Positions 7,358 through 17,575 of a stretch of DNA of 48,233 nt are shown here, piece after piece; the stretch's first letter is position 1; the number at the start of each line of letters is the position of its first letter. A program made the translations under genes and the position numbers. The DNA comes from Bacteroidales bacterium (GTDB lineage Bacteria > Bacteroidota > Bacteroidia > Bacteroidales > Bacteroidaceae). Under the pieces are notes generated by a model. That model saw only the letters and a list, made by a program, of their open reading frames with translations. It searched no databases and had not been told where the DNA came from. The stretch spans positions 1-48,233 of the forward strand of contig JALFUO010000083.1 in NCBI GenBank assembly GCA_022784065.1, in the 5' to 3' direction.

Positions 7358-8242
7358 ATGATAGACGTGCGCAGTTTTCTGGATTACCTCGCGGCAGACA
7401 AAGGCTGCCCGCAGACCACGGTGCGAACCTATCGCGAAAGCCTCGAAAACCTGGAACGCTATTTCCGCCTTCTTGACGACCGCCTCGCTTGGGGCAACCT
7501 CGATGCCGACGTGGTGAGGCGCTGGATGGCGGAGCGCATGAAGTCAGGGCGGTCGCCGCGCACCGTGAAGCGCGACATGAGCGCGGTGCGCTCGTTCTAC
7601 CGCTATTTGCTGCGCATGCAGCTCGTGGAGAAAGACCCCACGCAAAGCATTGGCAACCCGAAGGCCGCCAAGACCCTGCCCACATTCCTCAAAGAGCAGG
7701 AAATAAATCGGCTGTTCGACGAAATCGTCTATCCCGAAGGCTTTGAGGGCTTACGCGACCGCACGATATTGCTCACCTTCTGCCACACCGGCATTCGCCG
7801 TGCGGAGTTGCTCGGGCTCACGCCCGACAAGGTGCATCTCGCAACTGGGGAACTCAAAGTGTTCGGCAAGCGCAGCAAAGAGCGCATTGTTCCTTTCGGC
7901 GGCGAACTGTTGCAGGCTTTAGCCGAATACGTGGCCGCCCGCCGCGACATCATGGGCGGCGACGGTGGCCCGCTGTTCGTCAACGAAGACGGCCGGCCCG
8001 TCAATGAGGCAAAAGTGGCGGCGATTGTGCGGAAATACCTCTCGATGGTAACCATTCGCAAGAAAAAAAGTCCCCACGTGCTGCGCCACACGTTTGCCAC
8101 GCTGATGCTCAACCATGGAGCGGACCTCGAAGCTGTGAAAGAGTTGCTTGGCCACGAAAGCCTCGCTACCACGGAGATTTACACCCACACCACGTTCGCC
8201 ACGCTCAAGAAAGAATACGAACACGCCCATCCGAGGGCATGA
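7358..8242 (+). CDS. xerC: Tyrosine recombinase XerC/XerD type
   Basis: 294 residues, normal for Xer recombinases. The N-terminal SAM-like DNA-binding domain (1-85) includes 'QTTVRTYRESLENLERYF'. The catalytic domain has the full set: R147 in 'HTGIRRAEL', K171 in 'VFGKRSKERIVP', H240 and R243 in 'PHVLRHTFAT', H266 in 'LLGHESL', and nucleophile Y275 in 'TTEIYTH'. Xer recombinases resolve chromosome dimers at dif at the division septum. Its place between rpsU and hpf is conserved in Bacteroidales, which supports a housekeeping role rather than a mobile integrase. Whether it is XerC or XerD cannot be decided without a family tree. Confidence 0.92.
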   Translation: MIDVRSFLDYLAADKGCPQTTVRTYRESLENLERYFRLLDDRLAWGNLDADVVRRWMAERMKSGRSPRTVKRDMSAVRSFYRYLLRMQLVEKDPTQSIGNPKAAKTLPTFLKEQEINRLFDEIVYPEGFEGLRDRTILLTFCHTGIRRAELLGLTPDKVHLATGELKVFGKRSKERIVPFGGELLQALAEYVAARRDIMGGDGGPLFVNEDGRPVNEAKVAAIVRKYLSMVTIRKKKSPHVLRHTFATLMLNHGADLEAVKELLGHESLATTEIYTHTTFATLKKEYEHAHPRA

Positions 8243-8344
8243 AATAACGGCATCTCTGCCGCCTGAAGCGTAGAGCGGCAAATGCCCACGCATTTACTAA
8301 CCAACCGCGAGGCGAAAAGCCCCGCCTAAAAAAGGAGGAACATT

Positions 8345-8641
8345 ATGGAACTCAAAATTCAGTCAATCCATTTCGACGCAACCGAAAAGCTGCACGCATT
8401 CATCGAAAAAAAAGTTGCCAAACTTGAAAAGTATCACGAAAATATCATCAAGGCAGAGTTTATCCTTAAAATTGTGAAGCCCGAAACCGCCCACAACAAA
8501 GAAACCGCCCTGCACATCTTCGTGCCCGGCAGCGAACTGCATGCCGAAAAAGTGTGCGACACGTTTGAAGAAGGCGTAGACCTCTGCATCGATGCGCTCC
8601 AGAAACAGTTGAGTAAGCTCAAGGAAAAGAACGCTAAGTAA
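8345..8641 (+). CDS. hpf: Ribosome hibernation promoting factor, short form (HPF/RaiA/YfiA)
   Basis: 98 residues with the beta-alpha-beta-beta-beta-alpha layout of the family: 'MELKIQSIHFDATEKLHAFIEKKVAKLEKY' then 'AEFILKIVKPE' and the helical C-terminus 'VDLCIDALQKQLSKLKEKNAK'. It binds the 30S decoding centre to inactivate ribosomes in stationary phase or stress. The short length means it lacks the dimerising tail of long HPF. An unusually strong Shine-Dalgarno (AGGAGG at 8333-8338, six bases before ATG) stands out in this genome and fixes the start. It is cotranscribed with or just downstream of xerC, and ahead of the tRNA-tuf operon. Confidence 0.95.
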   Translation: MELKIQSIHFDATEKLHAFIEKKVAKLEKYHENIIKAEFILKIVKPETAHNKETALHIFVPGSELHAEKVCDTFEEGVDLCIDALQKQLSKLKEKNAK

Positions 8642-8654
8642 ATTTCAAGGGATA

Positions 8655-8681
8655 GGGCGGGGCGCACTCCGCGCCCCGCCC
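8655..8681 (+). terminator. GC-rich hairpin after hpf
   Basis: A perfect 11-bp stem (GGGCGGGGCGC 8655-8665 with GCGCCCCGCCC 8671-8681) starts 13 bases after the hpf stop. It has no T run, so it may stabilise the mRNA end rather than terminate by itself. Confidence 0.5.
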
Positions 8682-8817
8682 CCGTTCCAATGCAGCGCCT
8701 AACCCCGCGCCATACAATATTATATATATAAGCGCGAGGAGTGCCCGTGAAGCGGGGTGCCGCAATTCCCCAAAAACTTAAAATGCGCCTTGTCATATAA
8801 AAAAAGGCAGAAAAAGT

Positions 8818-8847
8818 TTTGTGAGAAAAAAAATATGTCTAACTTTG
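8818..8847 (+). promoter_or_regulatory. Promoter of the tRNA-tuf operon
   Basis: TTTG (8818-8821), an 18-base spacer and TAACTTTG (8840-8847), 54 bases before tRNA-Tyr. Confidence 0.7.
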
Positions 8848-8901
8848 CACCCGTTTCGAGGGCATATTATCTGCCGAAAGGCATAAACGTCTGAAAAACA
8901 T

Positions 8902-8987
8902 GGGCAAATACCAGAGTGGCCAAATGGGGCAGACTGTAAATCTGCTGGCTTACGCCTTCGGTGGTTCGAATCCATCTTTGCCCACCA
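8902..8987 (+). tRNA. tRNA-Tyr (GTA)
   Basis: Acceptor GGGCAAA (8902-8908) pairs with TTTGCCC (8977-8983). The anticodon stem GCAGA/TCTGC encloses loop CTGTAAA with anticodon GTA at 8936-8938. A long variable arm marks a class II tRNA, and 3' CCA is encoded (8985-8987). Confidence 0.95.
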
Positions 8988-8995
8988 CAAAGGCT

Positions 8996-9068
8996 GCGGA
9001 AATAGCTCAGTTGGTAGAGCACTAGCCTTCCAAGCTGGGGGTCGCGAGTTCGAGCCTCGTTTTCCGCT
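8996..9068 (+). tRNA. tRNA-Gly (TCC)
   Basis: Acceptor GCGGAAA (8996-9002) pairs with TTTCCGC (9061-9067). Loop CTTCCAA holds anticodon TCC at 9029-9031. CCA is not encoded, unlike the neighbouring tRNA-Tyr. Confidence 0.95.
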
Positions 9069-9074
9069 CTTTTT

Positions 9075-9146
<72 letters not shown>

Positions 9147-9205
9147 CTTTTTTTTTGAAATCCACACACAGAAAACATTAATACAATAAATTTTATAGTT
9201 AAGCT

Positions 9206-10393
9206 ATGGCAAAAGAAAAATTTGAGCGTACCAAACCGCATGTGAATATCGGTACGATCGGTCACGTTGACCACGGAAAGACGACTTTGACTGCCGCCAT
9301 TTCCAAGGTTCTCCACGAAAAGCTCGGCACGGGCGAAGAAGTTAAGTCTTTCGATCAGATTGACAACGCCCCCGAAGAAAAGGAACGTGGTATTACTATC
9401 AACACGGCTCACATTGAGTATGAGACCAGCAAGCGTCACTATGCTCACGTAGACTGCCCGGGTCACGCCGACTACGTTAAGAACATGGTAACTGGTGCTG
9501 CTCAGATGGACGGTGCTATCATCGTAGTTGCTGCTACTGATGGTCCGATGCCTCAGACTCGCGAGCACATCCTTCTCGCTCGTCAGGTGAACGTTCCTCG
9601 CCTCGTTGTGTTCTTGAACAAGTGCGACATGGTTGAAGACGAAGAGATGCTCGAACTCGTAGAAATGGAAATGCGCGAACTCCTCGAACAGTACGAGTTC
9701 GAAGAAGACACTCCCATCATTCGCGGTTCTGCCCTCGGTGCCCTCAACGGCGTTGCTAAGTGGGAAGACAGCGTTATGCAGCTCATGGATGCTGTTGACG
9801 AATGGATTCAGGAGCCCGAACGCGACAGAGATAAACCCTTCTTGATGCCTGTTGAAGACGTGTTCTCTATCACTGGTCGTGGTACTGTTGCTACGGGTCG
9901 TGTAGAAACCGGTGTCGTTAAGGTAGGTGACGAAGTTCAGATTCTCGGTCTCGGTGAAGACAAGAAGTCTGTTGTAACTGGCGTTGAAATGTTCCGCAAG
10001 CTCCTCGATCAGGGCGAAGCTGGTGACAACGTAGGTCTCCTCCTCCGTGGTATTGACAAGAACGAAGTTAAGCGTGGTATGGTTATCACCCACCCGGGCG
10101 TTATCCACCCCCACAAGAAGTTCAAAGCTTCTATCTACGTTCTGAAGAAGGAAGAAGGCGGTCGCCACACTCCGTTCGGTAACAAGTATCGTCCTCAGTT
10201 CTATCTCCGCACGATGGACTGCACGGGTGAAATCCACCTCCCCGAAGGCACTGAAATGGTAATGCCCGGTGATAACGTTGAAATCACTGTTGAGCTTATC
10301 TACGCCGTTGCCCTGAACGTAGGTCTCCGCTTCGCTATCCGCGAAGGTGGTCGCACCGTAGGTTCTGGTCAGATTACCGAAATCATTGAATAA
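9206..10393 (+). CDS. tuf: Elongation factor Tu
   Basis: 395 residues, full length. The GTPase domain shows G1 'GHVDHGKTT' (19-27), the switch I stretch '[14 protein letters not shown]', G3 '[12 protein letters not shown]', G4 'NKCDMV' and G5 'SALGAL'. Domains 2 and 3 follow ('[13 protein letters not shown]', 'GMVITHPG', '[21 protein letters not shown]'). EF-Tu-GTP carries aminoacyl-tRNA to the ribosomal A site. It is cotranscribed with the three tRNAs upstream, from the promoter at 8818. Its codon use (GGT, CGT, GCT rich) differs from the surrounding accessory genes, as expected for very high expression. A terminator-like hairpin at 10423 separates it from tRNA-Trp and secE. Confidence 0.99.
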   Translation: MAKEKFERTKPHVNIGTIGHVDHGKTTLTAAISKVLHEKLGTGEEVKSFDQIDNAPEEKERGITINTAHIEYETSKRHYAHVDCPGHADYVKNMVTGAAQMDGAIIVVAATDGPMPQTREHILLARQVNVPRLVVFLNKCDMVEDEEMLELVEMEMRELLEQYEFEEDTPIIRGSALGALNGVAKWEDSVMQLMDAVDEWIQEPERDRDKPFLMPVEDVFSITGRGTVATGRVETGVVKVGDEVQILGLGEDKKSVVTGVEMFRKLLDQGEAGDNVGLLLRGIDKNEVKRGMVITHPGVIHPHKKFKASIYVLKKEEGGRHTPFGNKYRPQFYLRTMDCTGEIHLPEGTEMVMPGDNVEITVELIYAVALNVGLRFAIREGGRTVGSGQITEIIE

Positions 10394-10422
10394 TTCCCTA
10401 AACGGATTTACTCAATAAATAT

Positions 10423-10459
10423 AAATAGGTCCTCACCCTTTGTGATGAGGCCTATTTTT
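10423..10459 (+). terminator. Terminator between tuf and tRNA-Trp
   Basis: AAATAGG-CCTCA (10423-10435, one bulged T) pairs with TGAGG-CCTATTT (10446-10457), followed by Ts to 10459. The run ends one base before tRNA-Trp begins. Confidence 0.75.
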
Positions 10460-10532
10460 ACGGGAATAGCTCAGTTGGTAGAGCACTGGTCTCCAAAACC
10501 AGGTGTCGGGAGTTCGAGCCTCTCTTCCCGTG
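10460..10532 (+). tRNA. tRNA-Trp (CCA)
   Basis: Acceptor ACGGGAA (10460-10466) pairs with TTCCCGT (10525-10531). Anticodon stem CTGGT/ACCAG encloses loop CTCCAAA with anticodon CCA at 10493-10495. The 3' CCA is not encoded. secE begins 15 bases later. Confidence 0.95.
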
Positions 10533-10547
10533 CTAAAATATAACACA

Positions 10548-10754
10548 ATGTTGAAGAAAGTATTCACATATTGCATTTCATATTGCAAGGATTCTTACGA
10601 AGAACTATCGCATAAGACAACATGGCCTAACCGAAAGGAGCTTACGCACAGTGCAATTGTTGTGCTCACCGCTTCCATCGTCATAGCAATTGTCGTGTTC
10701 CTTATGGATACGGTGTTTGAGAACCTCATGCAGTTAATTTACCCCCAAATCTAA
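10548..10754 (+). CDS. secE: Preprotein translocase subunit SecE
   Basis: 68 residues. The short single-span form typical of Bacteroidota has an amphipathic 'SYEELSHKTTWPNRKELTHS' (the conserved 'TWP..EL' motif) and one transmembrane helix ('AIVVLTASIVIAIVVFLMDTVF'). SecE clamps SecY in the inner-membrane translocon. An in-frame ATG further upstream at 10503 lies inside tRNA-Trp and is not plausible; ATG 10548 gives the normal length. The order tRNA-Trp-secE-nusG-rplK is classic. nusG starts seven bases after the secE stop, so the two are cotranscribed. Confidence 0.95.
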   Translation: MLKKVFTYCISYCKDSYEELSHKTTWPNRKELTHSAIVVLTASIVIAIVVFLMDTVFENLMQLIYPQI

Positions 10755-10761
10755 CGAAACT

Positions 10762-11304
10762 ATGGCTGTTGCAGGAATGTCTTGGTATGTTTTGCGAGCC
10801 GTAAGTGGAAAAGAAGCCAAGGTAAAGGAGTACATAGATGCAGAAATTAAAAATGGCCGCCTCGGCGGTCATGTTTCGCAGGTACTTATACCAACGGAGA
10901 AAGTTTTCCAAGTGCGTGCCGGCAAGCGTATCGTAAAAGAGCGTAACTACCTGCCCGGTTACGTTTTGGTAGAAGCTCGTTTGGTGGGAGAAATTGCTCA
11001 CGAGTTGCGCAACACGCCCAATGTGTTGGGCTTTTTGGGCGGTTTGGATAATCCTACGCCCTTGCGCGAAAGCGAGGTGAACCGTATTCTCGGAAAGGCA
11101 GATGAAATGTTGGAAGATCCAATGGATGTGGAAATTCCTTTCAATGTCGGCGATGCCGTCAAGGTGGCCGAAGGACCGTTCAGCGGTTTCTCGGGCGTCA
11201 TCGAGAAGGTAGATAACGACAAGAAGAAGGTGACCGTCACTGTCAAGGTGTTCGGACGCAGCACAGGCTTGGATCTCGGCTTTATGCAGGTAGAGAAAGA
11301 ATAA
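10762..11304 (+). CDS. nusG: Transcription termination/antitermination factor NusG
   Basis: 180 residues. The NGN domain (about 5-115) includes 'SWYVLRAVSGKEAKVKEYID', 'LIPTEKVFQVRAGKR' and 'ERNYLPGYVLVEA'. The KOW domain follows ('FNVGDAVKVAEGPFSGFSGVIEKV'). NusG binds RNA polymerase through the clamp helices, suppresses pausing, and links to Rho or the ribosome via KOW. It follows secE by seven bases and precedes rplK by 56. A start at the internal M6 (MSWYVLRA) would also match many homologues; ATG 10762 is kept because of the tight spacing to secE. Confidence 0.97.
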   Translation: MAVAGMSWYVLRAVSGKEAKVKEYIDAEIKNGRLGGHVSQVLIPTEKVFQVRAGKRIVKERNYLPGYVLVEARLVGEIAHELRNTPNVLGFLGGLDNPTPLRESEVNRILGKADEMLEDPMDVEIPFNVGDAVKVAEGPFSGFSGVIEKVDNDKKKVTVTVKVFGRSTGLDLGFMQVEKE

Positions 11305-11360
11305 AGGTAATGTTACGTACCCTCGTTCTTTCATAAATTCCCAAAAACAATTTAATAACA

Positions 11361-11798
11361 ATGGCTAAAGAAGTTGCTGGACTAATCAAATTACAGATTA
11401 AAGGTGGCGCTGCAAATCCATCTCCTCCCGTAGGTCCTGCTCTGGGTTCCAAGGGTATCAATATCATGGATTTCTGCAAGCAGTTCAACGCCAGAACTCA
11501 GGAGAAGGCCGGAAAGGTTTTGCCCGTAGTTATCACTTACTACAACGACAAGTCTTTCTCTTTCATCGTAAAGACTCCTCCTGTAGCAATCCAATTGCTC
11601 GAAGCCGCCAAGAAGAAGAGCGGATCGGCTCAGCCCAACCGTACTAAGATTGCCGAGATTACCTGGGATCAGGTGAAGGCGATTGCGGAGGACAAGATGC
11701 CCGACCTCAACTGCTTCACGGTTCAGGCTGCTATGCGTTTGGTTGCTGGTACAGCGCGCAGTATGGGTATCACGGTTAAAGGTGACTTCCCGGAATAA
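11361..11798 (+). CDS. rplK: 50S ribosomal protein uL11
   Basis: 145 residues. '[37 protein letters not shown]' is the conserved N-terminal domain, with the proline-rich thiostrepton-site segment. The C-terminal domain ('[14 protein letters not shown]') binds the 23S GTPase-associated centre. uL11 forms the base of the L7/L12 stalk that recruits translation factors. It belongs to the run rplK-rplA-rplJ-rplL, with rplA starting 21 bases later. Confidence 0.98.
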   Translation: MAKEVAGLIKLQIKGGAANPSPPVGPALGSKGINIMDFCKQFNARTQEKAGKVLPVVITYYNDKSFSFIVKTPPVAIQLLEAAKKKSGSAQPNRTKIAEITWDQVKAIAEDKMPDLNCFTVQAAMRLVAGTARSMGITVKGDFPE

Positions 11799-11819
11799 CA
11801 TTTAAACTTCACTTGAACA

Positions 11820-12518
11820 ATGAGTAAACTGACAAAAAATCAGAAGTTAGTCGCTGACAAGATTGAAGCAGGGAAGGCATATACTTTGAAAGAAGCTGCT
11901 GAATTGGTTAAGGAAATTACCACGACCAAGTTCGATGCTTCCGTAGATATTGATATGCGTTTGGGCGTAGACCCCCGCAAGGCAAACCAGATGGTTCGCG
12001 GCGTTGTGTCTCTGCCTAACGGTACGGGTAAGACAGTTCGCGTTTTGTGCCTCTGTACGCCCGATGCCGAAGCCGCTGCAAAAGAAGCTGGCGCTGACTA
12101 TGTAGGTCTTGATGAATACATCGAGAAAATTAAGGGTGGTTGGACTGACATTGATGTTATCATCACGATGCCTTCCATCATGGGTAAGATTGGTGCGCTC
12201 GGTCGTGTGCTCGGTCCCCGCGGATTGATGCCTAACCCCAAGAGCGGCACGGTTACTATGGATGTTGCTAAGGCTGTCCGCGAAGTGAAGCAAGGTAAGA
12301 TTGACTTCAAGGTGGACAAGACTGGTATCGTTCATACTTCTATCGGTAAGGTTTCCTTTACGCCGGAACAAATTCTTGGCAATGCCAAAGAGTTTATTTC
12401 AACGATTATCAAGTTGAAACCGTCTTCCGCAAAGGGTACTTATATAAAGAGTATTTATCTTTCCTCTACCATGAGCAAGGGTATTAAGATCGACCCCAAA
12501 TCTGTTGAAGAAAAATAA
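11820..12518 (+). CDS. rplA: 50S ribosomal protein uL1
   Basis: 232 residues, full length. The family signature is present: '[28 protein letters not shown]'. uL1 builds the mobile stalk at the E site and, in many bacteria, represses its own rplK-rplA mRNA by binding a mimic of its rRNA site. I did not resolve such a site in the short 11305-11360 leader. rplJ starts 13 bases after the stop. Confidence 0.98.
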   Translation: MSKLTKNQKLVADKIEAGKAYTLKEAAELVKEITTTKFDASVDIDMRLGVDPRKANQMVRGVVSLPNGTGKTVRVLCLCTPDAEAAAKEAGADYVGLDEYIEKIKGGWTDIDVIITMPSIMGKIGALGRVLGPRGLMPNPKSGTVTMDVAKAVREVKQGKIDFKVDKTGIVHTSIGKVSFTPEQILGNAKEFISTIIKLKPSSAKGTYIKSIYLSSTMSKGIKIDPKSVEEK

Positions 12519-12531
12519 CGAAGATTGAATT

Positions 12532-13050
12532 ATGAGAAAGGAAGATAAACAACTCGTCATCGAACAAATCGGTGCACAGCTCAAAGAATATGCACATTTC
12601 TACCTCGTTGACGTAACTGGTTTGAACGCTGCTGCCACGAGCGACCTTCGTCGCAAGTGCTTCGGTGCTGAAATCAAGATGGTGGTTGTTAAGAACACCC
12701 TCCTTCACAAGGCTTTCGAGGCTTCTGAAATCGACTATTCTCCTCTTTATGGTACCCTCAAAGGCAGCACCGCTATCTTCTTCTGCAACACGGCCAATGT
12801 GCCCGCGAAGCTGATTAAGGAAGTTGGCAAGGACGGTATCCCCGGCCTGAAAGCTGCTTACGCTGAGGAAGGCTTCTATGTTGGAGCAGATCAGCTCGAT
12901 GCTCTCTGCGCCATCAAGAGCAAGAACGAAGTTATTGCCGAGATTGTTGGTTTGCTGCAATCTCCCGCAAAGAACGTTATCTCTGCACTCCAGAGTGGTG
13001 GCCAAACCATTCATGGCGTACTCAAAACTTTGGGCGAACGCCCCGAATAA
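12532..13050 (+). CDS. rplJ: 50S ribosomal protein uL10
   Basis: 172 residues. 'MRKEDKQLVIEQIGAQLKEYAHFYLVDVTGLNAAATSDLRRKC' and 'IKMVVVKNTLLHKAFE' are the rRNA-binding N-terminal domain. The C-terminal helix that holds L7/L12 dimers is at about 130-172. uL10 anchors the stalk on 23S rRNA. In many bacteria uL10-L12 represses rplJL translation through the leader, but the 13-base gap here leaves little space for such a structure outside rplA. Confidence 0.97.
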   Translation: MRKEDKQLVIEQIGAQLKEYAHFYLVDVTGLNAAATSDLRRKCFGAEIKMVVVKNTLLHKAFEASEIDYSPLYGTLKGSTAIFFCNTANVPAKLIKEVGKDGIPGLKAAYAEEGFYVGADQLDALCAIKSKNEVIAEIVGLLQSPAKNVISALQSGGQTIHGVLKTLGERPE

Positions 13051-13118
13051 CACTAAGAAACAAAGCGTTATTCCAACAATATTATTGATTAATAACAAAA
13101 CAAATACATTTAAAGAAA

Positions 13119-13493
13119 ATGGCAGATATCAAAGCTATTGCTGAAGAATTGGTAAATTTGACAGTAAAAGAAGTAAACGAGTTGGCTAATGTACTCAAAG
13201 AAGAGTATGGTATTGAACCCGCTGCTGCAGCTGTCGCTGTTGCTGCTCCCGCTGCTGCCGGCGCTGCCGCAGCTGAGGAAAAGACTGCTTTCGACGTAGT
13301 CCTCAAGAACGCAGGTGCTGCTAAGCTTCAGGTTGTTAAGGCTGTTAAGGAAGCTTGCGGCCTCGGCTTGAAGGAAGCTAAGGAACTCGTTGACGGTGCT
13401 CCCAGCAAGCTCAAAGAAGGCGTTGCTAAGGAAGAAGCCGAAGCACTCAAGAAGGCTCTCGAAGAGGCTGGTGCTGAAGTAGAAATCGCTTAA
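13119..13493 (+). CDS. rplL: 50S ribosomal protein bL12 (L7/L12)
   Basis: 124 residues. The N-terminal dimerisation domain (1-33) is followed by a flexible Ala/Pro-rich hinge (about 34-52). The factor-binding C-terminal domain has '[43 protein letters not shown]'. The multiple L12 dimers recruit EF-Tu and EF-G. It is the last ribosomal protein gene before the attenuator at 13517 and rpoB. Confidence 0.98.
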   Translation: MADIKAIAEELVNLTVKEVNELANVLKEEYGIEPAAAAVAVAAPAAAGAAAAEEKTAFDVVLKNAGAAKLQVVKAVKEACGLGLKEAKELVDGAPSKLKEGVAKEEAEALKKALEEAGAEVEIA

Positions 13494-13516
13494 TATTCCT
13501 ACCCTTTAAGGGATAT

Positions 13517-13554
13517 GGTTATGAAACCTCTGGTAGAGGTTTCATAACCTTTTT
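13517..13554 (+). terminator. Attenuator between rplL and rpoB
   Basis: A perfect 15-bp stem (13517-13531 with 13535-13549, three-base loop) is followed by TTTTT. Its place between rplL and rpoB matches the partial terminator that lowers rpoB output relative to ribosomal proteins in other bacteria; partial readthrough is inferred. Confidence 0.85.
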
Positions 13555-13686
13555 GTGTCTATATTCATAAAAGCCGCACAGGGCAGACAAGGTTTGCGCT
13601 ATACCCACGGGCAAATCGTCGCCTACACATTATTATAAATATTGTATATCACGCAGGCTTGTCTTACCACATCAAAACAATAACGA

Positions 13687-16600
13687 ATGTCTTCACAAGT
13701 AATCAATCATCGTGTAAACTTTGCATCAGTGCAAAATCCGATGCCTTATCCGGATTTTCTCGATGTGCAGCTTAAGTCTTTCAAAGACTTTCTTCAGCTC
13801 GACACTCCTTCCGAGCTGCGTAAGAACGACGGTCTGTATAAAGTTTTTGCCGAGAATTTCCCCATTGCTGATACTCGCAACAACTTTGTATTAGAGTTCC
13901 TCGATTATTACATCGACCCGCCCCGTTACAGCATTCAGGAGTGCCTCGAAATAGGACTTTCTTACAGCGTGCCCTTGAAGGCGAAACTCAAATTGTATTG
14001 CACCGACCCTGACCACGAAGATTTTGATACCGTGGTGCAGGACGTGTTCCTCGGTCAGATACCTTACATGACCGAGAACGGTACGTTTGTCATCAACGGC
14101 GCAGAGCGCGTAGTCGTTTCACAATTGCACCGCTCGCCCGGCGTATTCTTCGGTTCGAGCATTCACGCAAATGGTACGCAGCTCTATTCCGCACGTATCA
14201 TACCTTTCAAGGGTTCTTGGATTGAATTTGCTACGGACATCAACAATGTGATGTATGCTTACATCGACCGTAAGAAGAAGTTGCCCGTAACGACCCTGTT
14301 GCGTGCGATTGGTTACGAAACCGATAAAGACATTCTCCAGATATTCAATCTCGCCGAAGAAATCAAGGTGAATAAGACCAGCCTGAAAAAGGTGCTTGGC
14401 CGCCGCCTTGCCGCACGTGTTTTGAAGAGCTGGGTAGAAGACTTTGTTGATGAAGATACCGGTGAAGTAGTATCTATCGAGCGCAACGAAATGGTGCTTG
14501 AGCGTGAGACCGTTCTCCAAGAGGACCATATCCAGCAGATTATTGAAAGCGGTGCGCAGAGCATTCTCATTCACCACGAAGAGGCTTCCGCATCCGACTA
14601 TTCCATTATTTTTAACACTCTGCAAAAAGACCCCTCCAACTCTGAAAAGGAGGCCGTGCTTTATATCTATCGTCAGCTCCGCAATGCCGACCCCGCCGAC
14701 GATGCCAGCGCGCGCGATGTCATCAACAACCTTTTCTTCTCTGAAAAGCGTTACGACTTGGGCGAAGTGGGACGCTACCGCATCAACCGCAAGCTCAACC
14801 TGTCTACCGATATGGACGTTCGCGTGCTCACGCACGAAGATATTATTGAGATTATCAAATATCTCATCGAACTGATTAACAGCAAGGCAACGGTGGACGA
14901 TATCGACCACCTCAGTAACCGTCGCGTCCGCACTGTGGGCGAGCAGCTCTCCAACCAGTTCGCCATTGGTTTGGCACGCATGAGCCGCACGATCCGCGAG
15001 CGCATGAACGTCCGCGATAACGAAGTGTTCACGCCGACCGACCTGATTAACGCCAAAACCATTTCGAGCGTCATCAACTCCTTCTTCGGCACGAACGCCC
15101 TGTCGCAGTTCATGGACCAGACCAACCCCTTGGCAGAAGTAACGCACAAGCGCCGCCTCTCTGCCCTCGGTCCTGGCGGTCTGTCCCGCGAGCGTGCAGG
15201 TTTCGAGGTGCGCGACGTACACTATACCCACTACGGCCGCCTCTGTCCGATTGAGTCGCCTGAAGGTCCTAACATCGGTCTTATTTCTTCACTCTGCGTA
15301 TATGCTAAGATCAACGACCTCGGCTTCATCGAAACGCCTTACCGCAAGGTAGCCAATTCGATGGTAGACCTCAAGAACGAAGACGTTGTTTATCTCTCGG
15401 CCGAAGAAGAAGAAGGCAAGATCATCGGTCAGGGCAATGCGCCCCTGCGTCCCGATGGCTCCTTCATTCGCGATAAAGTAAAATGCCGCCAGGATGCTGA
15501 CTATCCCGTTGTGCCGCCCTCTGAAGTGGAACTTATGGACGTTGCGCCGCAGCAGATTGCCTCTATCGCCGCTTCGCTCATTCCCTTCTTGGAGCACGAC
15601 GATGCTCACCGCGCATTGATGGGATCGAACATGATGCGCCAGGCAGTGCCCCTTATCCACTCCGAGGCTCCGATTGTCGGCACCGGTATCGAAAAGCAGG
15701 TCTGCGAAGATTCCCGCACGATGATTACCGCCGAGGGCGATGGCGTGATTGAGTTCGTAGATGCTACTACAATCCGCATTCTTTACGACCGCACGGAGGA
15801 CGAAGAGTTCGTAAGCTTCGAGCCTGCTGAGAAGGTTTACGATATTCCCAAGTTCCGCCGTACCAACCAGAATATGACCATTGACCTTCGTCCTATTTGC
15901 GAGAAAGGCCAGCGCGTCAAGAAGGGCGATATCCTCACCGAGGGTTATGCTACTGAAAACGGCGAACTCGCACTCGGCCGCAACCTCCTCGTGGCTTACA
16001 TGCCTTGGAAGGGTTACAACTATGAGGACGCTATCGTGCTCAACGAGCGCATGGTGCGTGAGGATATCCTCACCTCTGTCCATGTGGATGAGTTCTCCCT
16101 CGAGGTGCGCGAAACGAAGCGCGGTATGGAAGAACTTACCAACGATATCCCCAACGTGAGCGAAGATGCCACCAAGGACCTCGACGAGCGCGGTATTATC
16201 CGTATCGGTGCCCGCGTGAAGCCCGGCGACATCATGATTGGTAAGATTACGCCTAAGGGCGAAAGCGACCCCACTCCCGAAGAGAAGTTGCTCCGCGCTA
16301 TTTTCGGCGACAAGGCAGGCGATGTGAAAGATGCCTCTTTGAAGGCAAATCCCTCCCTCTCGGGTGTCATCATCAAGACCAACCTCTTCTCCCGTGCCAT
16401 CAAGACGCGCTCGTCTAAGGCAGCCGACAAGGTGAAGTTGCAGAAGATTGATGAAGATTTTGAAAAGGAAACCGGCAAGCTCAAAGCCCTCATGCTCGAG
16501 AAACTCGTGACCCTCACCAAGGGCAAGAAAGCCCTCGGCGTGAAGGACAATATCGGTGCAGAGGTGATTGCAAAGGGCGCAGAGTTCACCAAGGTGCTCT

Positions 16601-17499
16601 TGGCGCAGCTCGACTACACAGCCGTCGAACTCCACAACTGGACCGACGACGAGCACACCAACACCCTCATTCGTCAGCTTGTCATCAATTATTTGAAGAA
16701 ATATAATCAGATGGATGCCGTCTTGAAGCGTCAGAAGTTTGCCATCACCATTGGCGACGAACTTCCCTCCGGCATCATTCAGATGGCTAAGGTATATGTT
16801 GCCAAGAAGCGCAAGATCGGCGTGGGCGACAAGATGGCCGGCCGCCACGGTAACAAGGGTATCGTTTCCAAGATTGTGCGTCAGGAAGACATGCCGTTCT
16901 TGGCCGACGGTACGCCCGTCGACATCGTGCTCAACCCGCTCGGCGTGCCTTCGCGTATGAACCTCGGTCAGATTTTCGAAGCCGTTCTCGGCGCAGCCGG
17001 CCGCAAGCTCGGCGTCAAGTTCGCCACGCCTATCTTCGACGGCGCGAAGCTCGACGACCTCTGCGAATGGACCGACAAGGCAGGCCTGCCCCGTTATTGC
17101 TCCACGCAGCTCTACGACGGCGGCACGGGCGAACCTTTCGACCAGAAGGCCACCGTGGGCGTTACTTACATGCTTAAGCTCGGCCACATGGTTGAGGACA
17201 AGATGCACGCCCGTTCCATTGGCCCGTACTCGCTCATCACGCAGCAGCCTCTCGGCGGTAAAGCCCAGTTCGGCGGCCAGCGTTTCGGTGAAATGGAAGT
17301 CTGGGCCATCGAGGCGTTCGGCGCATCTCATGTGCTCCAAGAAATCCTTACGATCAAGTCCGACGATGTCGTTGGCCGCTCCAAGGCCTACGAAGCCATC
17401 GTTAAGGGCGAACCGATGCCCACTCCCGGCATTCCCGAATCGCTCAACGTATTGCTTCACGAACTTCGCGGCTTAGGTTTGAGCGTATCGCTCGATTAA
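13687..17499 (+). CDS. rpoB: RNA polymerase beta subunit
   Basis: 1270 residues, the usual Bacteroidota length. N-terminal '[15 protein letters not shown]' is followed by the protrusion and lobe ('[22 protein letters not shown]'). The rifampicin-pocket cluster '[40 protein letters not shown]' appears to carry the wild-type sensitive residues, including the D-Q, H and S positions. '[14 protein letters not shown]' follows, then the hybrid-binding and flap regions ('[15 protein letters not shown]', '[14 protein letters not shown]'). The C-terminal clamp ends in '[17 protein letters not shown]'. It forms the catalytic core with RpoC. The leader 13555-13686 holds no other gene. rpoC begins 76 bases downstream. 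Confidence 0.99.
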   Translation: MSSQVINHRVNFASVQNPMPYPDFLDVQLKSFKDFLQLDTPSELRKNDGLYKVFAENFPIADTRNNFVLEFLDYYIDPPRYSIQECLEIGLSYSVPLKAKLKLYCTDPDHEDFDTVVQDVFLGQIPYMTENGTFVINGAERVVVSQLHRSPGVFFGSSIHANGTQLYSARIIPFKGSWIEFATDINNVMYAYIDRKKKLPVTTLLRAIGYETDKDILQIFNLAEEIKVNKTSLKKVLGRRLAARVLKSWVEDFVDEDTGEVVSIERNEMVLERETVLQEDHIQQIIESGAQSILIHHEEASASDYSIIFNTLQKDPSNSEKEAVLYIYRQLRNADPADDASARDVINNLFFSEKRYDLGEVGRYRINRKLNLSTDMDVRVLTHEDIIEIIKYLIELINSKATVDDIDHLSNRRVRTVGEQLSNQFAIGLARMSRTIRERMNVRDNEVFTPTDLINAKTISSVINSFFGTNALSQFMDQTNPLAEVTHKRRLSALGPGGLSRERAGFEVRDVHYTHYGRLCPIESPEGPNIGLISSLCVYAKINDLGFIETPYRKVANSMVDLKNEDVVYLSAEEEEGKIIGQGNAPLRPDGSFIRDKVKCRQDADYPVVPPSEVELMDVAPQQIASIAASLIPFLEHDDAHRALMGSNMMRQAVPLIHSEAPIVGTGIEKQVCEDSRTMITAEGDGVIEFVDATTIRILYDRTEDEEFVSFEPAEKVYDIPKFRRTNQNMTIDLRPICEKGQRVKKGDILTEGYATENGELALGRNLLVAYMPWKGYNYEDAIVLNERMVREDILTSVHVDEFSLEVRETKRGMEELTNDIPNVSEDATKDLDERGIIRIGARVKPGDIMIGKITPKGESDPTPEEKLLRAIFGDKAGDVKDASLKANPSLSGVIIKTNLFSRAIKTRSSKAADKVKLQKIDEDFEKETGKLKALMLEKLVTLTKGKKALGVKDNIGAEVIAKGAEFTKVLLAQLDYTAVELHNWTDDEHTNTLIRQLVINYLKKYNQMDAVLKRQKFAITIGDELPSGIIQMAKVYVAKKRKIGVGDKMAGRHGNKGIVSKIVRQEDMPFLADGTPVDIVLNPLGVPSRMNLGQIFEAVLGAAGRKLGVKFATPIFDGAKLDDLCEWTDKAGLPRYCSTQLYDGGTGEPFDQKATVGVTYMLKLGHMVEDKMHARSIGPYSLITQQPLGGKAQFGGQRFGEMEVWAIEAFGASHVLQEILTIKSDDVVGRSKAYEAIVKGEPMPTPGIPESLNVLLHELRGLGLSVSLD

Positions 17500-17575
17500 G
17501 GCATTTTTTTAGAAAATTCCGTTTCTTAGGAGCATACCGAAAATCTCTTTACACTTACAATTCATACATCAGATT

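Noticed and set aside
7358-8242. Tyrosine recombinase as a sign of a mobile island.
   Set aside because: Its position between rpsU and hpf is the conserved housekeeping arrangement, and no attachment-site duplication or cargo genes are seen.
10503-10547. A longer SecE starting at 10503.
   Set aside because: This start lies inside tRNA-Trp; the ATG at 10548 gives the normal protein.
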